64,000 nucleotides of DNA from Roseobacter sp. (GTDB lineage: Bacteria > Pseudomonadota > Alphaproteobacteria > Rhodobacterales > Rhodobacteraceae): positions 1 through 64,000 of the forward strand of contig JAGXGZ010000012.1 in NCBI GenBank assembly GCA_024636495.1, in the 5' to 3' direction. The notes beneath the pieces are model-generated. The model searched no databases, had not been told where the DNA came from, and saw nothing but the letters and a program-made list of their open reading frames with translations. Positions 42,182 to 51,676 of this stretch are shown here, one piece after another. Made by a program: the position numbers and the translations under genes. How positions within the stretch are numbered: position 1 is the stretch's first letter; every line of letters begins with the position of its first letter.

Positions 42182-42623
42182 TTAGAACTTAACAAAGGTC
42201 GTCGCGGAATTTCGACAAACAATTCTTGGAAACGCCTTGGTATAGCTCGCCCGAGATTTCCCGGTATAGGAAGCGCCATGACCACCATTGTGTCCGACAC
42301 CGTGTCCGCCCGTTGATGCGTTTTGTGCCGATCTATCAGGTGGCCAACACAAGCAGGAAGCATCCGCAACATAAGATTTGGCCATACTTGCGCACAAACG
42401 CATGCTCTCAACCAACGAGGACACCGAAGACAACCTTATTCAGGCGATATCCAGGATCAAAAGCGCACGGGTCCCCTGATGCGGCTGGCATTGCGGCTGC
42501 ACCGTGCAACAGTCTAGACATTTCGCGACCGGTTGGTCACGCATGGTCTTTGAACCCCTCGCGTGATCGAACCAAGGGCATACAGACGCCGCCAATTAAT
42601 ACTCTTCAAGCTAAGGAAAACCT
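42182..42623. other. 442-bp spacer with no recognised gene
   Basis: It lies between the prepilin peptidase and the FAH hydrolase gene. The ORFs crossing it (42226-42627 plus, 42182-42433 minus) have biased, domain-free translations and no ribosome-binding site. AAGGAAA just before 42624 is the hydrolase ribosome-binding site. Nothing else could be named. Confidence 0.4.
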
Positions 42624-43484
42624 ATGAAACTTCTACGCTATGGCACCCCCGGAGCCGAAAAACCCGGCATTCTCGACGCCTCTGGCAGGGTACGTGACCT
42701 TTCGCATATGATTTCCGACATCGGAGGCGAAACCTTGCGCCCCGCAGGCCTGAAAGCTTTGCAGGATATTGATATCGAAACGCTGCCGCTTGTCCACGGC
42801 ACACCGCAAGACGATCTGCGGCTTGGCGCATGTGTCGGTGGCATTGGGAAATTCATCTGCATTGGTCTGAACTATGCCGATCATGCCGAAGAAGCTGGGA
42901 TGCCAATCCCGCCAGAGCCGGTTATTTTTAATAAATGGACGTCATCTGTCGTTGGTCCGAATGACCCGATCCAGATCCCCCGCGCGTCGGTCAAAACCGA
43001 TTGGGAGGTCGAGCTTGGGATCGTGATCGGGGAACCCGGCGCCTATATCGACGAGGCTGACGCCATGAACCACGTCGCGGGCTTTTGTGTGATCAACGAT
43101 GTGTCCGAGCGCGAATTCCAGATCGAGCGCGCCGGGACTTGGGACAAAGGCAAAGGGTGCGATACCTTCGGGCCAACTGGCCCATGGCTTGTCACGCCAG
43201 ACGAGGTGGCCGACTTTAACGACCTCGATATGTGGCTGGATGTTGATGGTGAACGCCAGCAAACAGGATCGACAGCGACGATGATCTACCGGGTGCCGCA
43301 TCTCATCGCCTATTGCAGCCGCTTTATGAGCCTTCAGTCGGGCGATGTCATATCGACGGGAACGCCCCCCGGCGTGGGCATGGGCCAGAACCCCCAAAGG
43401 TACCTGAAAGGCGGCGAGGTGGTGACGCTGGGCATCACAGGTCTGGGCGAACACCGCGCGTCTGTTTTGCCTGCACTCTCCTGA
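42624..43484 (+). CDS. Fumarylacetoacetate hydrolase family protein
   Basis: A 286-residue cytoplasmic enzyme of the FAH superfamily. CIGLNYADHAEEAG, FNKWTSSVVGPNDPI and DWEVELGIVIG supply the metal-binding Glu/Asp set. FCVINDVSEREFQ and GDVISTGTPPGVGMGQ are conserved blocks. It is closest in pattern to ureidoglycolate-lyase-annotated and 2,4-diketo-3-deoxy-sugar-acid (e.g. L-rhamnonate or L-fuconate pathway) hydrolases, which cleave C-C bonds of beta-diketo acids. The exact substrate cannot be read. The ATG follows AAGGAAA. It appears monocistronic. Confidence 0.87.
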   Translation: MKLLRYGTPGAEKPGILDASGRVRDLSHMISDIGGETLRPAGLKALQDIDIETLPLVHGTPQDDLRLGACVGGIGKFICIGLNYADHAEEAGMPIPPEPVIFNKWTSSVVGPNDPIQIPRASVKTDWEVELGIVIGEPGAYIDEADAMNHVAGFCVINDVSEREFQIERAGTWDKGKGCDTFGPTGPWLVTPDEVADFNDLDMWLDVDGERQQTGSTATMIYRVPHLIAYCSRFMSLQSGDVISTGTPPGVGMGQNPQRYLKGGEVVTLGITGLGEHRASVLPALS

Positions 43485-43654
43485 AAAAGACGCGCAGGCT
43501 GACGACCTGTTTTACTGCATGGCGAATGGCAGAGGACTTGAAAACTCTGCCATTCACCAAGAGCGACATTCCACCGCAGCGGAACCCATAGGCCAAACGG
43601 AACCAACAGAACCCTCGACAGTTTCTTTGACAAATACTGACGAGGGTTGTTCAC

Positions 43655-43870
43655 ATGGCGAAGTTTGACAAAGGCGATAAAGTCGCTTGGCAATGGGGAA
43701 ACGGTCAGGCGACCGGCGAAATCCAATCGATTTTCCATGAAAAGACGACCCGTACCATCAAAGGGACGCAGGTTATCCGAAACGGAACCAAAGATGACCC
43801 GGCTTTGTACATCAAGCAAGACGATGGCGACACCGTTCTAAAACTGGCGTCAGAAGTTGAAAAAACATAA
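43655..43870 (+). CDS. DUF2945 (Tudor-like) small protein
   Basis: A 71-residue protein: MAKFDKGDKVAWQWGNGQATGEI opens a small SH3/Tudor-like barrel. The family is labelled DUF2945 or hypervirulence-associated Tudor domain, with unknown function. GAGGG lies upstream of the ATG. The stop is 1 bp before the GTG start of topoisomerase IB, so the two are probably cotranslated. This pairing hints at a DNA-related job, but no nuclease or ligase motif is visible. Confidence 0.83.
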   Translation: MAKFDKGDKVAWQWGNGQATGEIQSIFHEKTTRTIKGTQVIRNGTKDDPALYIKQDDGDTVLKLASEVEKT

Positions 43871-43871
43871 A

Positions 43872-44864
43872 GTGAAATTGGTTTATGTATCAGATTCCGA
43901 TGCAGGGATTTCACGACGGCGGCGCGGGCGTGGGTTTTCCTATCTTGCCCCCGACGGGACGGTCATTGCGCGCGGTCCTGAAAGGACGCGAATAGAAGCG
44001 TTAGCTGTGCCACCTGCCTACGAGGACGTATGGATTTGCGTCAAAGACAATGGCCATTTACAAGCCACCGGGCGTGATAATCGCGGACGAAAGCAGTATC
44101 GCTATCATCCCGAATGGTCCGCCGCACGGTCCGAGACCAAGTTCGACGAACTGACAGCATTTGGCGAAGTGCTTCCCTCTATCCGCCGTAAAGTCGCGGC
44201 TGATCTGCAAGCCGACCCGGGCGATGTCGAATTTGCGTTGGCAGCAGCAGTTACGATCATCGACCGCGCGTCCTTGCGTGTCGGCAACCCGCAATATTCC
44301 AAGCAAAATGGCACCTACGGTGCGCTGACGTTGCGCCGCAAACATCTAAAGCTGCATGACGACCGAATTGAGCTGAATTACCTTGCCAAAGGCGGCAAGA
44401 AAATCCGCAAGGAAATTACCGACCGAAAGTTACAAAAGCTTCTTCACCAAGTACGCGATGTCGCGGGTGCCACACTGCTAAGTTGGATCGACCAGAACGA
44501 CCAGCCCCATACCTTGTCGTCCCACCAGTTGAACGCGTATCTCGCCGAAGCCGCACATGACACCAACGTGACAGCCAAAACATTCCGCACATGGGCCGGA
44601 ACTTTGGCAGCATTCGTGTGCGCAGAAGCGGGAGGGGCCACGATCAAGGATATGGCCTTGGCCGCTGCGACGCGTTTGCACAATACGCCGACCGTTGCGC
44701 GCAACAGCTATATCCATCCCGCCGTCATTGATCTGGCGGGCAAAGATGGTCTGACGTTCAAGCCCGTCAAGAAGGCTGGTCTTCTTGTTGCTGAACAAAG
44801 GTTGATGGGGCTTCTCAGCACCCTACCCGCCGCCACATCATCCATAAAACCTACTAAGGAATAG
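43872..44864 (+). CDS. DNA topoisomerase IB (poxvirus/bacterial type)
   Basis: About 330 residues. It relaxes supercoils through a 3'-phosphotyrosine intermediate. The N-terminal domain has VYVSDSDAGISRRRRGRGF and VPPAYEDVWIC. The catalytic domain has RVGNPQYSKQNGTYGALTLRRKHL (first catalytic Arg region), KKIRKEITD, the second Arg/His region FRTWAGTLAAF, and the nucleophile Tyr in TVARNSYIHP. GTG at 43872 is preferred; TTG at 43857 inside DUF2945 is possible. Bacterial IB enzymes are accessory and often sit with stress or NHEJ genes; no ku or ligD is seen here. Confidence 0.9.
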   Translation: MKLVYVSDSDAGISRRRRGRGFSYLAPDGTVIARGPERTRIEALAVPPAYEDVWICVKDNGHLQATGRDNRGRKQYRYHPEWSAARSETKFDELTAFGEVLPSIRRKVAADLQADPGDVEFALAAAVTIIDRASLRVGNPQYSKQNGTYGALTLRRKHLKLHDDRIELNYLAKGGKKIRKEITDRKLQKLLHQVRDVAGATLLSWIDQNDQPHTLSSHQLNAYLAEAAHDTNVTAKTFRTWAGTLAAFVCAEAGGATIKDMALAAATRLHNTPTVARNSYIHPAVIDLAGKDGLTFKPVKKAGLLVAEQRLMGLLSTLPAATSSIKPTKE

Positions 44865-44867
44865 AAT

Positions 44868-46247
44868 TTGACCGACACTAAAAAGAGAGATCTGACAGAA
44901 GGGCCAGTGTGGAAAGCGCTTGCCGTCATGTCCGCGCCGATGAGCTTGGGCATTTTTTCTGTGATCGGCGTCGGCCTAGCGGATGCATATTTCTTGGGTA
45001 AGGTCAGCGGTGCCGCGCTTGCCGCGGTCGGGTTCATTTACCCTGTCATCACGGCCTTCACATCCCTTTCCATTGGCCTAAGCGCAGGTGCAAACGCCGC
45101 CCTGTCCCAATCCGTTGGTGCGCGCACCGATGCGCAAGACACCCGGCGGCTTGGCCTGCACGCCCTTGGTTTTGGCACTGTGCTGTCGACAATGCTGGCG
45201 GTCGTTATTTTCTTTGCGTTTCCGTTCCTGTTTGGCAGCTTGGGTGCTTCGGGCAATGTTGCTGACGAGATCGCAAAGTATATGCCGCTTTGGGCGGTAT
45301 CGTTTCCGTTTCTTGTAACGATGATGATCACAAATTCGCTGTTTCGTGCGCATGGCGATGGTGCGACGGCTCCGGCGATCATGATACTGGCCGCCGTCTT
45401 TGGCATTGCTTTGAACCCCGTGCTCATCTTTGGCTGGGGGCCACTACCCGAAATGGGAACCGCTGGTGCAGCGCTCTCAACGCTTATTGGCAGGGTCGTC
45501 GCGATGATGGCAGCGCTATGGATCGCATGGCGGCGCGGTTTGCTGGGTTTCTGCGGCAGCATATTCACAAAGCTTTATAAAAACCTGGCCAAGATACTAG
45601 CCGTGGGTTTGCCCGCGTCGATGTCCAACGCGATCAATCCGGTCGGGATGGCACTGGTGACAGCAGCGGTGGCCACAGTCGGTGATGATGCCGTTGCAGG
45701 TTTTGGTGCAGCAGGTCGCGTGCAGTCAATTCTGCTGGTGCCGCTTTTGGCCCTGTCATCAGGTATCGGCCCTGTTGTCGGCCAGAACTGGGGCGCGAAC
45801 AAGACCGACCGCGCGCAGTCGACCACATCATGGGCGTTCGGTTTCAGCCTGTTGTACGGGGGTGTTATCGGGCTTGGTTTATTGATTTTCGCGACACCCA
45901 TCGCCAGCTTGCTTGCGGCCGGCGACAGCGATTTAGCCTATGCGGCTCAATACCTGCGGATTGTCGGGCTCACGTTGTTTGGATATGGCATCGTCGTCAT
46001 CGCGAACGCCGCAATGAACGCGCGCGACAAAGCGCTGTGGTCCTTGTCTGTCAGTCTTGGGCGGATATTCATCGTATATCTGCCACTTGCTTGGATTGGC
46101 GTGGTCGTCTTTGGTTATGTTGGCATTCCCGCTGCCGCCGCGTTGGCAAACATCCTTGGCGCAGGTGCAGCGGTTTATGCCGTAAAACGCAATGACCTGA
46201 TAGAGTTGTCTTGGCCCGAAGCTTTCAGGCTAGGCCGTGTTGGATAA
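44868..46247 (+). CDS. MATE family efflux transporter
   Basis: A 459-residue protein with about twelve hydrophobic segments in two similar halves. Marks include GLADAYFLGKVSGAALAAVGFIYPV and the second-half ISNAINPVG-like SMSNAINPVGMALVTAAVATVGDDAVAGFGAAGRVQ. FGWGPLPEMGTAGAALSTLIGR is a conserved MATE segment. The start is TTG at 44868 with AAGGAA 7 bases upstream, 3 bp after the topoisomerase stop. It exports cationic or organic solutes using Na+ or H+ gradients; the substrate is unknown. A strong hairpin terminator follows. Confidence 0.92.
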   Translation: MTDTKKRDLTEGPVWKALAVMSAPMSLGIFSVIGVGLADAYFLGKVSGAALAAVGFIYPVITAFTSLSIGLSAGANAALSQSVGARTDAQDTRRLGLHALGFGTVLSTMLAVVIFFAFPFLFGSLGASGNVADEIAKYMPLWAVSFPFLVTMMITNSLFRAHGDGATAPAIMILAAVFGIALNPVLIFGWGPLPEMGTAGAALSTLIGRVVAMMAALWIAWRRGLLGFCGSIFTKLYKNLAKILAVGLPASMSNAINPVGMALVTAAVATVGDDAVAGFGAAGRVQSILLVPLLALSSGIGPVVGQNWGANKTDRAQSTTSWAFGFSLLYGGVIGLGLLIFATPIASLLAAGDSDLAYAAQYLRIVGLTLFGYGIVVIANAAMNARDKALWSLSVSLGRIFIVYLPLAWIGVVVFGYVGIPAAAALANILGAGAAVYAVKRNDLIELSWPEAFRLGRVG

Positions 46248-46268
46248 CTTAGCCCGCAGTCTTTAACA

Positions 46269-46303
46269 GCCGCCCGATCAGACCGGGCGGCCGCGTTTTT
46301 TAT
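46269..46303 (+). terminator. Rho-independent terminator after MATE gene
   Basis: GCCGCCCG (46269-46276) pairs with CGGGCGGC (46284-46291) around a 7-base loop, followed by CGCGTTTTTT. It ends the topoisomerase-MATE unit; the stem may also act on the convergent molybdenum-hydroxylase operon. Confidence 0.85.
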
Positions 46304-48495
46304 AGATCAGGTAGGCCAGGCAAAATCTTGTCCATGGTCGCAGGCAGATCGCGCACGCGCACGCCGGATGCGTCATAGATAGCGTTGATGATGCACGCCC
46401 CCGCGCCACAAATTCCCAGCTCTCCGATCCCTTTCGCTTGCATCGGATTGGCGTAAGGATCGCGTTCATGCACAAAGTTCACCGTAAGCTGCGGGACGTC
46501 TGCATTCACCGGTATATGGTATTCACCCAGATCGCGGTTAACAATATGCCCGTCGCGCAGGTCTTGGATCAGTTCCTCTGTCAGGGCCATACCGATGCCA
46601 AACGTCATCCCCCCGAGGCACTGTGACCGTGCCGTTTTGGCATTAAGGATGCGCCCTGCGGCAAAGCTGCCGTGCATCCGGCGCAACCGTACTTCGCCTG
46701 TCACGCGGTTCACACCCACCTCGCAAAAGAACGCACCGAACGTTGCCTGCCGTCGCTCTTTCATCGTCTCGCCCGGTGTAATCTCGCCTTCCACGACCAT
46801 CGGTGCATCACCGATCAGGTCTGTCAGCGGGGTCTGCTGATTGGCAGCGGTCGCCACGCCATCCTTCAACGTCAGATCACCCTCGTCGCAGCCGAGCTTT
46901 GTTGCAATGTCCTGACGCAACTTTTCGCAGGCCAGAAACACCGATGACCCTGCAGACGACGCGCCCCATGATCCGCCTGATCCAGCAGATTCCGGCAAAT
47001 CGCTGTCACCAAGGCGTGTTTCGATCTTATCCTGCGAAACACCCAACATTTCGCCCGCCACCTGCGAGAGGATCGCATAAGTGCCCGTTCCAATGTCGGT
47101 CATGTCCGTCTCGATCAGCACCGTACCGTCTGGGTTCAGTGTCACGCGGGCGGCGGATTTTCCAATCATGTTGACCCGCACAGCAGACGACATGCCATAG
47201 CCGATCATCCAGTCGCCGTCGGTCTTACCTGATTTGCGATCAGCCCATCCAAAGGTTTTCGCGCCATCGTCCATCGCCTCTTCGAGCATGTGCGAGGAGA
47301 AATCGCGGCCGTCGCTGGGATCCTTTAGGGGGATGTTGCGGCGGCGTAGCTCGACAGGGTCGATACCCATTGCCACGGCCAGTTCGTCCATCGCGATTTC
47401 CAGCGCGGTCAGGCCAACCGCCTCGCCCGGCGCGCGCACCGATCCGGCACAGGTCGCATTGACCCGAACGACCTCAAGCGATGTTTCGCGATTTTCACCG
47501 CGATAAAGAAACGGCGTTGCCTGCGTTACCGGCTCTGCGAAACTCTCGTCCGGCAATTGCGAGACACGGGCCGTGTGGCCAATACCGATTAGATTTCCAT
47601 TTTTATCGGCAGCCAATTTGAACCGCTGGACCGTCTCGGATCTGCGCATCGTCGCCTCGAATACCTGCTGGCGCGACATCGCCACCGATACAGGTGCACC
47701 CAGTTCCCGCGCCGCAAGCGCCGCTGTCACTGCATCCGACGATATCCCCAACTTTGCGCCAAAACCGCCGCCGACGTAAGGCGATTTCATGTGAACATTT
47801 TTCGCTGGAATACCGACAGCATCAGCGATTTCATTCTTGTTATACTTCAGCATCTGCGATGTGGCGCGCAGGTGTAGCTGGTCGCCCTCCCACCAAGCGA
47901 TGGCGGTATGCGGCTCCATCGGGGCGGAGCTGTGTCCGGGGGTCGTATACGTCTGATCGACGATGAAGGCTGCATCCTGCATCGCGGCATCCAGATCACC
48001 TTGCGACGACTGCTTGCCGTCCGGGCGTTCCACTTCGATGTCGTCTGCGTAAGGATCAGTGACCGCTTTGGTTTCGGTCACCTGCAACTTCAATGATTGC
48101 GCCCCGTGGCGGGCCTGTTCAAACGTTTCGGCAACCACAAGCGCCACCGGCTGACCGAGGTAATAGATATCAGACGATCCCTGCACGGGCGCCTTGTTGG
48201 CGGTACCTTGCGCGGGGTTGCGCGGAAACTTTTCGCCCCACATCACCGCTTTTACGCCGGGCATCTTTTCGACGGCAGCGGCATCTACCCCGTCCAGCGT
48301 ACCGCGTGCGATGGTGGCGCGCACCAGAACACCGTGCAGCATACCCGGCTGGTGATCTTCATGGGCATAGGTCGCAGTGCCGGTCACCTTGAGCGGCCCT
48401 TCAGGCCTGTTCATGCCCGTGTGCAGCACCCCTTGCGCCATACTATCCAAACGGTTGCGGTGGTCGGGTTTGTCCATCTTGTGATGAATGGTCAT
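46300..48495 (-). CDS. Molybdenum hydroxylase large subunit (PaoC/XdhB-like)
   Basis: The molybdopterin-cytosine-dinucleotide-binding subunit of a xanthine-dehydrogenase-family enzyme, 731 residues from ATG 48495 (4-nt overlap with the FAD subunit). The N-terminal [18 protein letters not shown] and [12 protein letters not shown] cofactor motif are diagnostic. [15 protein letters not shown] matches the MCD-binding region. The C-terminal [24 protein letters not shown] contains the catalytic Glu. Subunit order and lengths match E. coli PaoABC aldehyde oxidoreductase. The substrate is probably an aldehyde or N-heterocycle. Confidence 0.9.
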   Translation of the reverse strand: MTIHHKMDKPDHRNRLDSMAQGVLHTGMNRPEGPLKVTGTATYAHEDHQPGMLHGVLVRATIARGTLDGVDAAAVEKMPGVKAVMWGEKFPRNPAQGTANKAPVQGSSDIYYLGQPVALVVAETFEQARHGAQSLKLQVTETKAVTDPYADDIEVERPDGKQSSQGDLDAAMQDAAFIVDQTYTTPGHSSAPMEPHTAIAWWEGDQLHLRATSQMLKYNKNEIADAVGIPAKNVHMKSPYVGGGFGAKLGISSDAVTAALAARELGAPVSVAMSRQQVFEATMRRSETVQRFKLAADKNGNLIGIGHTARVSQLPDESFAEPVTQATPFLYRGENRETSLEVVRVNATCAGSVRAPGEAVGLTALEIAMDELAVAMGIDPVELRRRNIPLKDPSDGRDFSSHMLEEAMDDGAKTFGWADRKSGKTDGDWMIGYGMSSAVRVNMIGKSAARVTLNPDGTVLIETDMTDIGTGTYAILSQVAGEMLGVSQDKIETRLGDSDLPESAGSGGSWGASSAGSSVFLACEKLRQDIATKLGCDEGDLTLKDGVATAANQQTPLTDLIGDAPMVVEGEITPGETMKERRQATFGAFFCEVGVNRVTGEVRLRRMHGSFAAGRILNAKTARSQCLGGMTFGIGMALTEELIQDLRDGHIVNRDLGEYHIPVNADVPQLTVNFVHERDPYANPMQAKGIGELGICGAGACIINAIYDASGVRVRDLPATMDKILPGLPDL

Positions 48496-49478
48496 GCGGT
48501 ATCCTTTCCGCAAAGTTCAGTGAGCGTCGCGATTAGCGTGCGCTTGGCGAGGGGGACCTTGAATGCGTTGTCGCGCCGGGGAGCCGCATCCTTGAGCAGG
48601 ATGTCGGCGGCGTTCGCAAAGGTCTCTTTCGTGGCGGGCTGGCCGATCAGGGCCTTTTCGCAGGCGGCATCGCGCCACGGTTGCGATCCGATCCCCCCAA
48701 AGGCAAGCGCCACATCGCCAATGGTATCACCGTCCATCGCGACCCGCGCCGATACCGATACCATCGCAAAAGCATAGGACGCGCGGTCGCGCACCTTGCG
48801 GTAGGTCTGCTTGCCCCCAGCGGCTTTTGGCAGCACGACCGCAGTGATCAGATCGCCGTCCTTAAGGACAGTTTCGATATGCGGTGTCTGGCCCGGCAGA
48901 CTGTAGAAGTCGGTCAGCGCGACCTGGCGCGTCTCTCCGCCGTGGGAAACGACCTCGACCACCGCGTCCAGCATCCGCATGGCAACGGCCATGTCGCTGG
49001 GGTGGCTGGCGACGCAATGCTCGCTTGTGCCCAAAATCGCGTGCAAGCGTGTTGCCCCCTCCATCGCTTGGCATCCGGTTCCGGGTGCGCGTTTGTTACA
49101 CGGCATGGCGGTGTCGTAGAAATAATAGCAACGCGTGCGTTGCAGCAGGTTGCCCCCTGTCGTCGCCTTGTTGCGTAATTGCCCCGACGCGCCGGCCAGC
49201 AGCGCCATCGACAGCGCCGGATAGTCGGCGCGGATCGTTTTGTCTGCGGCAAGATCCGAATTCGTAACCAGTGCGCCTATGCGCACACCGCCTGCGTCTG
49301 TCTTTGTGATCTGCTTTAGGTCGAGCCGGTTGATATCGACCAGCACATCGGGTGCCATGACTTCAAGCTTCATCAGGTCAAGCAGGTTGGTCCCACCAGC
49401 AATAATTGCACCCCCTTTGGCGGCTTGGGTGCTGGCGTGGTTAGTATCAGTGGCGCGAACGTAATCAAAGGCCTTCAT
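48492..49478 (-). CDS. Molybdenum hydroxylase FAD subunit (PaoB-like)
   Basis: A 328-residue CO-dehydrogenase-type flavoprotein subunit. The FAD motif is [13 protein letters not shown], a form of the xxAGGTxLxxLM signature. [27 protein letters not shown] (quoted in pieces elsewhere) is followed by further cysteines. The Cys pattern RCYYFYD, MPCNKR, GTGCQA and SEHC matches the extra [4Fe-4S] cluster of PaoB and 4-hydroxybenzoyl-CoA reductase beta subunits. Electrons pass from the Mo site through 2Fe-2S centres to FAD. The gene overlaps both partners by 4 nt. Confidence 0.88.
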   Translation of the reverse strand: MKAFDYVRATDTNHASTQAAKGGAIIAGGTNLLDLMKLEVMAPDVLVDINRLDLKQITKTDAGGVRIGALVTNSDLAADKTIRADYPALSMALLAGASGQLRNKATTGGNLLQRTRCYYFYDTAMPCNKRAPGTGCQAMEGATRLHAILGTSEHCVASHPSDMAVAMRMLDAVVEVVSHGGETRQVALTDFYSLPGQTPHIETVLKDGDLITAVVLPKAAGGKQTYRKVRDRASYAFAMVSVSARVAMDGDTIGDVALAFGGIGSQPWRDAACEKALIGQPATKETFANAADILLKDAAPRRDNAFKVPLAKRTLIATLTELCGKDTA

Positions 49479-49984
49479 GTGTCAGCCTTTCCGGCCGCAT
49501 CACGGATCGCTTCGACGATATTGGGGTAGGCAGCACAGCGGCACAGGTTGCCCGACATGCGTTCGCTGATTTCTTCGGGCGTCAATTCATAGTCCCCGAT
49601 CAACGACTGGCTTACGTGACTTGGCCAACCGTCTTTCACTTCTTCCAACATCGCTGTCGCCGAACAGATCTGACCGGGTGTGCAATACCCACACTGAAAC
49701 CCGTCATGCGCGACAAAGGCGGCTTGCAGATCTGACAGGTTCCCCGGCTGACCCAATCCTTCGATGGTCGTGATCTTATCGCCGTCGTGCATGCAGGCAA
49801 GCGTCAGGCAAGAATTGATGCGGCGACCATTCACGATGACCGTGCAGGCACCACATTGGCCGTGATCGCAGCCTTTCTTGGTGCCGGTCAGGTCAAGATG
49901 GTTGCGTAGTGCATCCAACAGTGTTGTCCGGCTATCGGCGTCAAGGTCGTGTGCCTTACCGTTGATCTTGAGACTCGTCTTCAT
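49475..49984 (-). CDS. Molybdenum hydroxylase 2Fe-2S subunit (PaoA-like)
   Basis: A 169-residue electron-transfer subunit. The plant-type ferredoxin cluster is bound by [15 protein letters not shown] and a following Cys in NSCLTLA. The second cluster is bound by [10 protein letters not shown] and [12 protein letters not shown]. Unlike E. coli PaoA there is no Tat leader, since [15 protein letters not shown] begins the fold directly, so the enzyme should be cytoplasmic. First gene of the three-gene operon. No PaoD/XdhC-type maturation factor is adjacent; it may be elsewhere. Confidence 0.92.
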   Translation of the reverse strand: MKTSLKINGKAHDLDADSRTTLLDALRNHLDLTGTKKGCDHGQCGACTVIVNGRRINSCLTLACMHDGDKITTIEGLGQPGNLSDLQAAFVAHDGFQCGYCTPGQICSATAMLEEVKDGWPSHVSQSLIGDYELTPEEISERMSGNLCRCAAYPNIVEAIRDAAGKADT

Positions 49985-50170
49985 CGGGCGGTCCTTATGT
50001 TGGAAATGGTTTGCAAATTGTGTTTGCCACTAGCCAATCCAACGCGTCGTCAGGCCAGCCGGTTCCCGCAGGACTTAAAACTGCAGTTTCCGCAAAGTGA
50101 TGCCAAACGGCGGCAGGACCAAACCCGACCCCATAATCCGGTGCATGTCATGGTGCGGATTGCTGAGCGG

Positions 50171-51073
50171 TTACATAAAGCAACTGCGGATCGCTGACCT
50201 TAGCCATACCAGCGCTTGGTCTTGGTCCGTGCGTTTGTGCCAAGTCATATGAACATTCTGATTGCTCGCCTGCCATGATGGCTGAATGATCTGAAGCTGA
50301 TCGGCGGCCGGACTGTTTTCGGCGTGAGCACGCATGACGACGGCGATAAGATCGGTTTTGGTAACCAAGTCTACAAGCGATCCGGTGCGGCTGACAACGA
50401 CCGTCGACTTGAAACCAATCGATTTGGTCGTGCGCAACAGGCGCGTGTTTGCCATACGGTCCGCCTTCATATCCAACGAGACATGCGGCAGTGACTTGAC
50501 CTGTTCAAGCGTGACCGTCCCATCAACTTCAGGATGACCCTTCCGCGCAATGATGACCAGATCCAGCGGGCAAAGCGCCTCCCATGCGATATCTTTATGA
50601 AGCTCAGCAGGCAGGTTCACGACCACTTCGGCTTGGCCGGATTGCAGCGCAGTTTCGATCACCGTACCGGGGGCAAGCAGCAATTCAAAAGCTAATCCAG
50701 TTCCCGGACCCGCCTGCTTTAGAAGATGCGGAATGATCAAAGGTTCCAAAGCGTCGATGATGCAAAGCTGGAATTTCCGGTCGCTGGTGCGCGGGTCGAA
50801 TGCCTGATCGGGATCGACAATCTCGTCTGCCGCTTGCAGAATTTTTCGGATCGAGGGTGCCAGTTTTTCCGCGCGACTGGTGGGTCGCACCCCGCGCGCT
50901 TCGCGAACGAACAGTTGATCTTCGAGTGATACCCGCAGCTTTCCAAGCGAATTGGACATCGTGGGCTGGGATACGTTCAGCTCTACGGCTGCGCGTGAAA
51001 TATTGCGTGAATCGTAAATCGCCAAGAACACGCGCAGTAGATTTAGATCCAGCCGGTTAATTGTCTTCGACAT
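50171..51073 (-). CDS. LysR family transcriptional regulator
   Basis: A 300-residue regulator. The N-terminal winged helix (LLRVFLAIYDSRNISRAAVELNVSQPTMSNSLGKLR, residues about 12-47) is typical LysR, followed by a helical linker and a periplasmic-binding-like effector domain. It lies 186 bp upstream of the molybdenum hydroxylase operon on the same strand, so it is the likely local regulator. An inverted repeat GCAGCC/GGCTGC at 51091-51109 sits just before its start and could be its own operator. The inducer is unknown. Confidence 0.92.
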   Translation of the reverse strand: MSKTINRLDLNLLRVFLAIYDSRNISRAAVELNVSQPTMSNSLGKLRVSLEDQLFVREARGVRPTSRAEKLAPSIRKILQAADEIVDPDQAFDPRTSDRKFQLCIIDALEPLIIPHLLKQAGPGTGLAFELLLAPGTVIETALQSGQAEVVVNLPAELHKDIAWEALCPLDLVIIARKGHPEVDGTVTLEQVKSLPHVSLDMKADRMANTRLLRTTKSIGFKSTVVVSRTGSLVDLVTKTDLIAVVMRAHAENSPAADQLQIIQPSWQASNQNVHMTWHKRTDQDQALVWLRSAIRSCFM

Positions 51074-51676
51074 GAAGTAACTCGCACTTTGCAGCCTAAC
51101 CTTGGCTGCGATACAATTTTTATACAGTATAGTTTACGGTTGCGACTTTGGTAAATCAGTTCGCTCGCGAAGTCTGCAATGTATTCTTGAGGGCCGAAAT
51201 CCGGCTTGAAATTGCCGGATCTGTTTAGATCGACCAAAGCCATATCTCAGAGCATCAAACCAAAATTCACAGGGCGAATCCGTCTATGCACTGATCGTGT
51301 CCACCCTGAAAATCATAGCCAGAAACAGCTTTGCTATGATGTAAACATCCCCCTGCATGGCAGCAGAGATATTTAAAATTCAAATAACGCTTATCAGAAT
51401 TTAGCAGATTGTCGTGCATGGCCAGTCCTTTAAAGCTTAACCCGCAAGATGGTGTTCCGGTCCGGCGGATTTTTATTCCTAGCCCCCGAAGACGGACGGG
51501 TTGGCACTGGCTTAATAAGATTTAGCGACCAAAGGAACAAGTCTACGAGGTCAAGCTGTTCCCATGACGTCGCAAGTGCCGGCGAATTGGCCCCGTTTAA
51601 TTTAATTACCGCGCGCCGCAGGCGGCACCGATCAAAGTAAAACGTTTTTTGATATCAAGTTAGAACGGATCCTGAA
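51074..51676. other. 603-bp divergent regulatory region, LysR to giant adhesin
   Basis: No gene is credible here; the 63-residue ORF 51449-51640 has no features. Near the LysR gene, GCAGCC (51091-51096) faces GGCTGC (51104-51109), and TATACAGTATA (51121-51131) is a perfect palindrome that may be part of a promoter or operator. Before the adhesin, TTGATATCAA (51649-51658) is a perfect 10-base palindrome 18 bases from the ATG. The region is visibly richer in A/T than its neighbours around 51300-51420 and 51595-51660. Confidence 0.45.

Noticed and set aside
42226-42627. 133-residue ORF in the gap before the FAH hydrolase
   Set aside because: Pro/Arg/His-rich chance frame that overlaps the hydrolase ribosome-binding site and start.
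51449-51640. 63-residue ORF before the adhesin
   Set aside because: Low-complexity, basic, no ribosome-binding site and no recognisable family.
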